From: Elusimicrobiota bacterium
GTDB taxonomy: Bacteria; Elusimicrobiota; Elusimicrobia; 2-02-FULL-39-32
Length of the DNA: 10,099 nt
Direction of reading: 5' to 3'
Assembly: GCA_023249835.1 (NCBI GenBank)
Contig: JAHFBY010000025.1
Coordinates: forward strand, 1-10,099
Shown here: piece after piece, positions 7,151 through 10,099 of the stretch
Numbering within the stretch: position 1 is the stretch's first letter
How the letters are laid out: the number at the start of each line of letters is the position of its first letter
The notes under the pieces: model-generated
Told to the model about the DNA's origin: nothing
The model's input: the letters and a program-made list of their open reading frames with translations, nothing else
Databases searched by the model: none
Position numbers and translations under genes: made by a program

Positions 7151-7200
7151 CTGCAAACAATACGCAAACTGTTGCAGCGTTCAACTAAAAATGTTCTAAT
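7151..7200 (+). promoter_or_regulatory. Promoter and possible operator of the NHL gene
   Basis: TTGCAG (7172-7177), a 17-bp spacer and TCTAAT (7195-7200) form a plausible sigma-70 promoter. The -10 box ends only 6 nt before the ATG at 7207, so the transcript would be leaderless; no Shine-Dalgarno site is present. The -35 box is one arm of an imperfect inverted repeat: CTGCAAACA at 7151-7159 against TGTTGCAG at 7170-7177. Two direct copies of GCAAAC (7153 and 7164) are 11 bp apart, one helical turn, which suggests a regulator binding site. Confidence 0.45.
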
Positions 7201-7206
7201 AAAAAA

Positions 7207-8346
7207 ATGATCCGATACGCTTGCTCTTGCGGTGCACAATACCTTTTAGAAGATGCCCTTGCAAAAAAAATCGTCGAGTGTTTTCAGTGCGGGCAAACCG
7301 GCCTGGTTAAAACCAACTTCTGGAAAAATAAAAAGTGGCTCCAAAAAGCCGGATGGGTTTGCCTTGCCTTGGCAATCGCACTCTTCGTATTTTTATATCT
7401 TGGAAAAATTGGAAAACATAAAATTGAGCTTAATCAATCGATCCAAATGCCAACTGATGTTGATAGAGCGGACAATGGACCCGCATCTTTTATCGGCTCC
7501 AAATATCACCGGAGCGCTGAACCCGGGCTTTTGGATTTCCCGCTCTGCGCGGTCCCGGACTCAAACGGGAACATTTATGTGGCCGACAGCGGAAATAACC
7601 GCATTCAAAAGTTTGATTCAACCGGAAAACTCTTAACGTTTTGGAATGCCGCTGGAGATTTTAAGCCATTGTTTCGCGTGGCCGGACTTGCCCTATCCGC
7701 AGAAAATAAAATTTATGCCATCGACGCTTGGAACCGAATCGTGCAGTTTGATGAGTTTGGCGCCTGTATAAAAGAATGGTCCTCCAATCAACCGGGTCTC
7801 CTGAAAAACCCGGTTGCCCTAAGCAGGGATTCTCAAGGATCGCTCTATATATTAGATCAAAGCAAAGGCGCCCTTTTAAAGTTCGATGCCCAACTAAACC
7901 TATTAGATACCTGGGATAAATTTGACCTGAAAGCCATTGCCGAAGATTCTCCGCATGGGCTTGCCATCTCACGGGAAGACTCGGTGTTTATCCTGGACGC
8001 GGGCAGCGGCAGGGTCCGCAGATTTAATGTCAATGGGGTTTGGCAAGAAAGCGTTCGACTCGAGCGCCCTGCGGATTACGCCTGCGCCCCTTGCGCTTTG
8101 CTAATCGATACAAACGCTCAGTGGTTAATAGCGGACAATTTCTTGGGACTGAACCTTTATAACCCCCAAGGCCAATGGATAGCCCGTTGGGGAGCCGATG
8201 GCCTAGGAAACGGTCAAGCGGTTAAAATCAGAAGCCTGGCGCGCGATGCACAAGGGAATATTTTATTAACGGACAGCGCTTTGCACCAAATCATCAAACT
8301 CTCGGCTAAACAATTGTCTGAACAGCTCGTTGGCAACTCCCGCTAA
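7207..8346 (+). CDS. Membrane-anchored NHL-repeat beta-propeller with N-terminal zinc-ribbon-like motif
   Basis: The 379-residue protein has three parts. Residues 1-32 contain C6-x-C8 and C25-x-x-C28 (YACSCGAQY, ECFQCGQ), a small cytoplasmic zinc-ribbon-like knuckle. Residues 48-66 (AGWVCLALAIALFVFLYLG) are one transmembrane helix after a lysine-rich stretch, so the rest probably faces the periplasm. Residues 105-370 are NHL-type propeller blades with the recurrent pattern of a Gly/Asp turn, xxYVAD, SGNNRIQKFDxxG; examples are NGNIYVADSGNNRIQKFD, ENKIYAIDAWNRIVQFD, QGSLYILDQSKGALLKFD and QGNILLTDSALHQIIKL. NHL propellers are usually binding scaffolds, some of them lyases; no catalytic site is evident. 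The gene is divergent from the ankyrin gene with a 100-bp control region and convergent with the dehydrogenase-like gene. The start is the first codon after the promoter. Confidence 0.85.
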   Translation: MIRYACSCGAQYLLEDALAKKIVECFQCGQTGLVKTNFWKNKKWLQKAGWVCLALAIALFVFLYLGKIGKHKIELNQSIQMPTDVDRADNGPASFIGSKYHRSAEPGLLDFPLCAVPDSNGNIYVADSGNNRIQKFDSTGKLLTFWNAAGDFKPLFRVAGLALSAENKIYAIDAWNRIVQFDEFGACIKEWSSNQPGLLKNPVALSRDSQGSLYILDQSKGALLKFDAQLNLLDTWDKFDLKAIAEDSPHGLAISREDSVFILDAGSGRVRRFNVNGVWQESVRLERPADYACAPCALLIDTNAQWLIADNFLGLNLYNPQGQWIARWGADGLGNGQAVKIRSLARDAQGNILLTDSALHQIIKLSAKQLSEQLVGNSR

Positions 8347-8411
8347 CCACCGCATTAGAAAAAAGTGGGGGGGGTGGGGGGTAGAGGTAAGCGTTAGCGC
8401 ATTCAATATTT
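8347..8411. other. Convergent intergenic spacer with G-tract and inverted repeat
   Basis: Between the two convergent genes lies G8-T-G6 on the plus strand (8367-8381) followed by GTAGAGG. CGCTAAC at 8341-8347, overlapping the stop codon of the NHL gene, is the exact reverse complement of GTTAGCG at 8393-8399. GGTGG inside the G-tract can also pair with CCACC at 8347-8351. No T-run follows directly, so this is not a standard terminator; it may still stall transcription from the plus strand as a hairpin or G-quadruplex. GCATTAGAAAAA at 8352-8363 repeats the element found at 1436. Confidence 0.5.
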
Positions 8412-9638
8412 TTAATTGGGCGGTACGATTTTATATAGGCGCCCTTTTTCATAATCGGTCAGGTAAAGCTCATAGTTTTCGTCTTGGCCAAACGCGCTGA
8501 TCCGCATTTGGGTGTCCATAAATGTGGCGTGGCGCACGATTCGGTTTTCTCTTGGGTAATAATAGAAGGCTCGAAAAATGCCCGAAGCAAAATCGCCATA
8601 AACATAATAGCCGCAGAGTCCGGGAACTTGCGAACCGCGATAAACATAACCGCCTGTCACAGAAGTCCCTTTATCCTTGCCGTAATCAAGGACGGGCAAC
8701 TCCAAACCTTCCTCCGAACATTTTGGATCCAAGCTCGCGTTGCAATGTTTGCCCTCCATTATTCGCCAACCATAGTTCTTGCCCGAACCGATCAAATTGA
8801 TCTCTTCCCAACTGTCATGACCAACGTCGCCTGAGTACAGCAGGTAGGTCACGGTATCGAACGAAAACCGCCAGGGGTCGCGCAGGCCGTAAGCATAAAT
8901 TTCCTCTTTGGCGTTCTTATCGCGTGAGCGCCGCATCTGTTCGGTTGGCTGCGTGCTTTTAGAAATGTTAAACGGATTTTCTTTGGGAATGGAATATTCC
9001 AATCCCGGATCTTTGGATTCTACGGAAATCCTGAGAATTTTACCGAGCCAAGTGTCCAAGCGCTGTGCGTTAAATTTAGGATCGTCTTTCCCGCCGCCAT
9101 CGCCCACTCCGATATAAAGATTGCCATCCGGCCCAAATTCAATTTGCCCGCCTTTATTATTTTCAAAAGGCTGTTCAATTTTAAGCAGGACGCGCTCGCG
9201 CAGACTTGTCATGCCGCTGGCTGTTTCCACGTTGAATTCGGAAAGCACAGTATAAAGGCGGTTAGTTTGCGTTGTGTAGTAAACATAAAATTTTTGATTT
9301 TCACTGTACCGGGGATGAAAGGCCATGCCCAACAACCCCATTTTCTCCCCGATTTTAACGCTGCCGCGCAAATCTAAAAACGGTTCGGTTAATATTTTTC
9401 CTTCCTTTATAACCTGAACCAACCCATCCTGTTGCGCAATGAAAAGCCGCCCCGTCCCATCTTTAGCGCCGGTGATGCATATCGGTTTACTTAAATTCTC
9501 CGCAATCAACTCCAGCCCTATAGCGGGCACTCTTTGCGAAGGCTTCTCAGACTCGCAAGGCGCTGCTTGGGCAAAGCCCGAAGCTGTCCAACCCCAAAGA
9601 AAACCAACAACCATCGGGTAAATCCACATATTTTTCAT
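8412..9638 (-). CDS. Secreted glucose/sorbosone dehydrogenase-like beta-propeller (PQQ GSDH family), catalytic His absent
   Basis: The 408-residue protein has a cleavable signal peptide (MKNMWIYP, then VVGFLWGWTASGFAQA) and a GSDH-family six-bladed propeller. Family landmarks appear in order: KMGLLGMAFHPRY, GGQIEFGPDGNLYIGVGDGG (163-182), LDTWLGKILRI, EIYAYGLRDPWRFSFD (about 245-262), GDVGHDSWEEINLIG, NYGWRIMEGKHC, TGGYVYRGSQVPGLCGYYVYGDF and ISAFGQDENYELYLTD. The soluble PQQ glucose dehydrogenase group oxidises aldose sugars in the periplasm using a histidine base in an NHNGG-type motif. Here that motif is NNKGG: N161 replaces the histidine, and the usual Arg-Asn of LRNPWRF is Arg-Asp. PQQ oxidation is therefore uncertain; the domain may only bind ligands, as in HHIP-type relatives. 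GGAG at 9645-9648 lies 6 nt before the ATG, supporting this start. It has its own promoter region and no operon partner. Confidence 0.85.
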   Translation of the reverse strand: MKNMWIYPMVVGFLWGWTASGFAQAAPCESEKPSQRVPAIGLELIAENLSKPICITGAKDGTGRLFIAQQDGLVQVIKEGKILTEPFLDLRGSVKIGEKMGLLGMAFHPRYSENQKFYVYYTTQTNRLYTVLSEFNVETASGMTSLRERVLLKIEQPFENNKGGQIEFGPDGNLYIGVGDGGGKDDPKFNAQRLDTWLGKILRISVESKDPGLEYSIPKENPFNISKSTQPTEQMRRSRDKNAKEEIYAYGLRDPWRFSFDTVTYLLYSGDVGHDSWEEINLIGSGKNYGWRIMEGKHCNASLDPKCSEEGLELPVLDYGKDKGTSVTGGYVYRGSQVPGLCGYYVYGDFASGIFRAFYYYPRENRIVRHATFMDTQMRISAFGQDENYELYLTDYEKGRLYKIVPPN

Positions 9639-9676
9639 CGTTGTCTCCGCGCCTGCTAGTGATTAATGAATGAATT

Positions 9677-9724
9677 AGCATATCAAATTTACAATATGTG
9701 CGCCAACGCACAAAAGGTGTGCGC
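9677..9724 (-). promoter_or_regulatory. Possible promoter with inverted-repeat cluster upstream of the GSDH-like gene
   Basis: The hexamer TGTGCG occurs at 9697-9702 and 9718-9723, and its reverse complement CGCACA at 9707-9712 lies between them. The middle copy can pair with either neighbour (loops of 4 and 5 nt). On the minus strand TTGGCG (9706-9701), an 18-bp spacer and TATGCT (9682-9677) make a weak promoter whose -35 falls inside the cluster. This fits an operator for a dimeric repressor or activator; the promoter itself is weakly supported. Confidence 0.35.
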
Positions 9725-9733
9725 AAAATCACA

Positions 9734-9762
9734 TTGCAAAATTTTATAAATTCGGTTATATT
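9734..9762 (+). promoter_or_regulatory. Promoter of the candidate small RNA
   Basis: TTGCAA (9734-9739), an exact 17-bp spacer and TATATT (9757-9762) match the sigma-70 consensus at 4/6 and 5/6 positions. Transcription would begin near 9769. No ORF follows before the terminator at 9798-9841, so the product would be a short non-coding RNA. Confidence 0.5.
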
Positions 9763-9768
9763 ATTATT

Positions 9769-9841
9769 AAGAATAAATTAAATTTATCGGTTTTGGGAAA
9801 GGGGAGAAAGATACGGGGGTAAATTTCTCCCCTTTTTTTTT
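9769..9841 (+). ncRNA. Candidate small RNA of about 73 nt, unknown family
   Basis: A good promoter ends at 9762 and a strong rho-independent terminator ends at 9841, with no start codon and ORF between them. The transcript would contain a small AU hairpin, ATAAAT-TAA-ATTTAT (9773-9787), a single-stranded purine-rich stretch with GGTTTTGGGAAA, and the terminator hairpin, whose 14-nt loop carries GGGGG. That loop G-run could compete with the stem's GGGG for the same CCCC, giving two alternative folds. It matches no RNA family I can recall. It could be a small regulatory RNA, or a leader-type remnant that insulates the tRNA gene. The start is inferred, the end is well supported. Confidence 0.45.
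9798..9841 (+). terminator. Strong rho-independent terminator
   Basis: AAAGGGGAGAAA (9798-9809) pairs perfectly over 12 bp with TTTCTCCCCTTT (9824-9835), with a 14-nt loop, and a run of nine T residues spans 9833-9841. It points along the plus strand. The minus strand lacks a T-run after the stem. No plus-strand protein gene lies upstream in the preceding 1.5 kb, since 8412-9638 is coded on the minus strand. Confidence 0.85.
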
Positions 9842-9869
9842 GTAGGCGGCCAAGCAGTCATGCTATAAT
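9840..9869 (+). promoter_or_regulatory. Extended -10 promoter of the tRNA gene
   Basis: TGCTATAAT at 9861-9869 is a perfect extended -10 element (TG-N-TATAAT). The -35 is poor: TTGTAG at 9840-9845 with an 18-bp spacer, overlapping the end of the terminator T-run. Transcription would start near 9876, about 5 nt before the mature tRNA. Confidence 0.65.
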
Positions 9870-9880
9870 AATATTTTTAC

Positions 9881-9953
9881 GGGCCCTTAGCTCAGTGGTT
9901 AGAGCACCCCGCTCATAACGGGAAAATCGCTGGTTCGAATCCAGCAGGGCCCA
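9881..9953 (+). tRNA. tRNA-Ile2 with CAU anticodon (lysidine type)
   Basis: The 73-nt sequence folds as a standard cloverleaf: acceptor GGGCCCT/AGGGCCC, D-arm GCTC-AGTGGTTA-GAGC, anticodon arm CCCCG-CTCATAA-CGGGA with CAU at 9914-9916, a 5-nt variable loop, T-arm GCTGG-TTCGAAT-CCAGC and discriminator A at 9953. CCA is not encoded and must be added. CAU may mean Met, fMet or Ile2. The CCTTAGCTCAGTGGTTAGAG run and the GCTGG/CCAGC T-arm match, from memory, the E. coli minor isoleucine tRNA (ileX/ileY) rather than elongator or initiator Met tRNA, so I call Ile2, which reads AUA after TilS converts C34 to lysidine. Pair 27-43 at the top of the anticodon stem is a C-A mismatch (9907 and 9923). No terminator follows; the next promoter begins 26 nt downstream. 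Confidence 0.9.
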
Positions 9954-9979
9954 GTTAAATTTTAGGAAACTTTGCGGCG

Positions 9980-10008
9980 TTGACAAAGCTATTAGGTAGT
10001 GATATAGT
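9980..10008 (+). promoter_or_regulatory. Near-consensus sigma-70 promoter of the last gene
   Basis: A perfect TTGACA (9980-9985), an exact 17-bp spacer and TATAGT (10003-10008, 5/6) form the best promoter in the window. The expected transcription start at about 10015 is within 2 nt of the ATG at 10017, with no ribosome binding site between, so translation is probably leaderless. Confidence 0.75.
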
Positions 10009-10016
10009 CAATAATT

Positions 10017-10099
10017 ATGAGTGAAAAAGTTGTAACCTTACTGCGACCGCCCATCATTTCATCCCGACACTCCTTTAGTGTTCCCGTAACTCCTCCTTT
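10017..10099 (+). CDS. N-terminus of a probable cobalamin-binding radical SAM protein (partial)
   Basis: Only the first 27 codons are in the window; the gene runs off the end. They read MSEKVVTLLRPPIISSRHSF followed by SVPVTPP. The pattern of a strand with LxRPP, a variable loop of about 12 residues, then VTPP is how many B12-binding-domain radical SAM (BchE/hopanoid-type) proteins begin, usually continuing with LGLAYLAA. This is a recognition from a short stretch, so the family is tentative. The start follows a near-consensus promoter by 8 nt and lacks a Shine-Dalgarno site. The codon use and open frame to the window edge support a real gene. Confidence 0.5.
   Translation, partial: MSEKVVTLLRPPIISSRHSFSVPVTPP

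Noticed and set aside
8341..8399. CGCTAAC...GTTAGCG as an integron attC site
   Set aside because: The arms do not fit the RYYYAAC and GTTRRRY core rules, no integrase is present, and neighbouring genes are not cassette-like.
8341..8415. The same hairpin as a classical terminator
   Set aside because: No U-tract follows the stem within the needed distance on either strand; the first T-run is about 7 nt later and short.
9881..9953. tRNA-Met (elongator or initiator) as the identity of the CAU tRNA
   Set aside because: The acceptor, D-arm and T-arm sequences match the minor isoleucine tRNA pattern, and the initiator hallmarks (unpaired 1-72, three G-C pairs at the base of the anticodon stem as GGG/CCC) are absent: 1-72 is paired.

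Overview
The window looks like a chromosome segment from an uncultured, didermic bacterium. It has about 50% GC, bacterial promoters and Shine-Dalgarno sites, a tRNA gene without an encoded CCA, and two proteins with N-terminal signal sequences. The N-terminal domain of the largest gene, with its QDVHQN, VGVEGAEG and GGFHT motifs, resembles hypothetical proteins I remember from Candidatus Omnitrophota (former OP3). This taxonomic guess comes from memory and one domain, so it is tentative.

Layout. Positions 1-940 are mobile DNA: the terminal repeats of an IS21-like element (1 to about 104) break the orfB of an IS3-family element whose orfA and outer end are intact (to about 938). Positions 982-1470 hold a RelB/RelE-type toxin-antitoxin pair on the minus strand, with a palindromic operator; the toxin is short at its C-terminus. 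Positions 1474-1629 contain an orphan open fragment. Positions 1659-7106 (minus) are one gene for a 1815-residue, probably exported protein. It combines a ChaN/TraB/EreA-like domain, a middle region I do not recognise, two ankyrin arrays and a C-terminal ankyrin pair. Divergent from it (7207-8346, plus) is a membrane-anchored NHL-type beta-propeller with a CxC...CxxC zinc-ribbon-like start. Convergent with that (8412-9638, minus) is a secreted glucose/sorbosone-dehydrogenase-like beta-propeller that appears to lack the catalytic histidine.

Positions 9639-10099 are control-dense: an inverted-repeat cluster, a promoter and strong terminator that enclose no ORF (candidate small RNA of about 73 nt), a tRNA-Ile2(CAU) gene with an extended -10 promoter, and a near-consensus promoter directly before the start of a gene cut off by the window end, probably a cobalamin-binding radical SAM protein.

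How the parts relate. The three large genes all encode proteins that would act at or outside the cytoplasmic membrane, and two are beta-propellers, but each has its own promoter and nothing shows that they form an operon. Two plus-strand genes (7207 and 10017) have -10 boxes only 6-8 nt before ATG and no ribosome binding site, so they are probably translated from leaderless mRNAs, while the antitoxin, the transposase and the dehydrogenase-like gene have ordinary Shine-Dalgarno sites.
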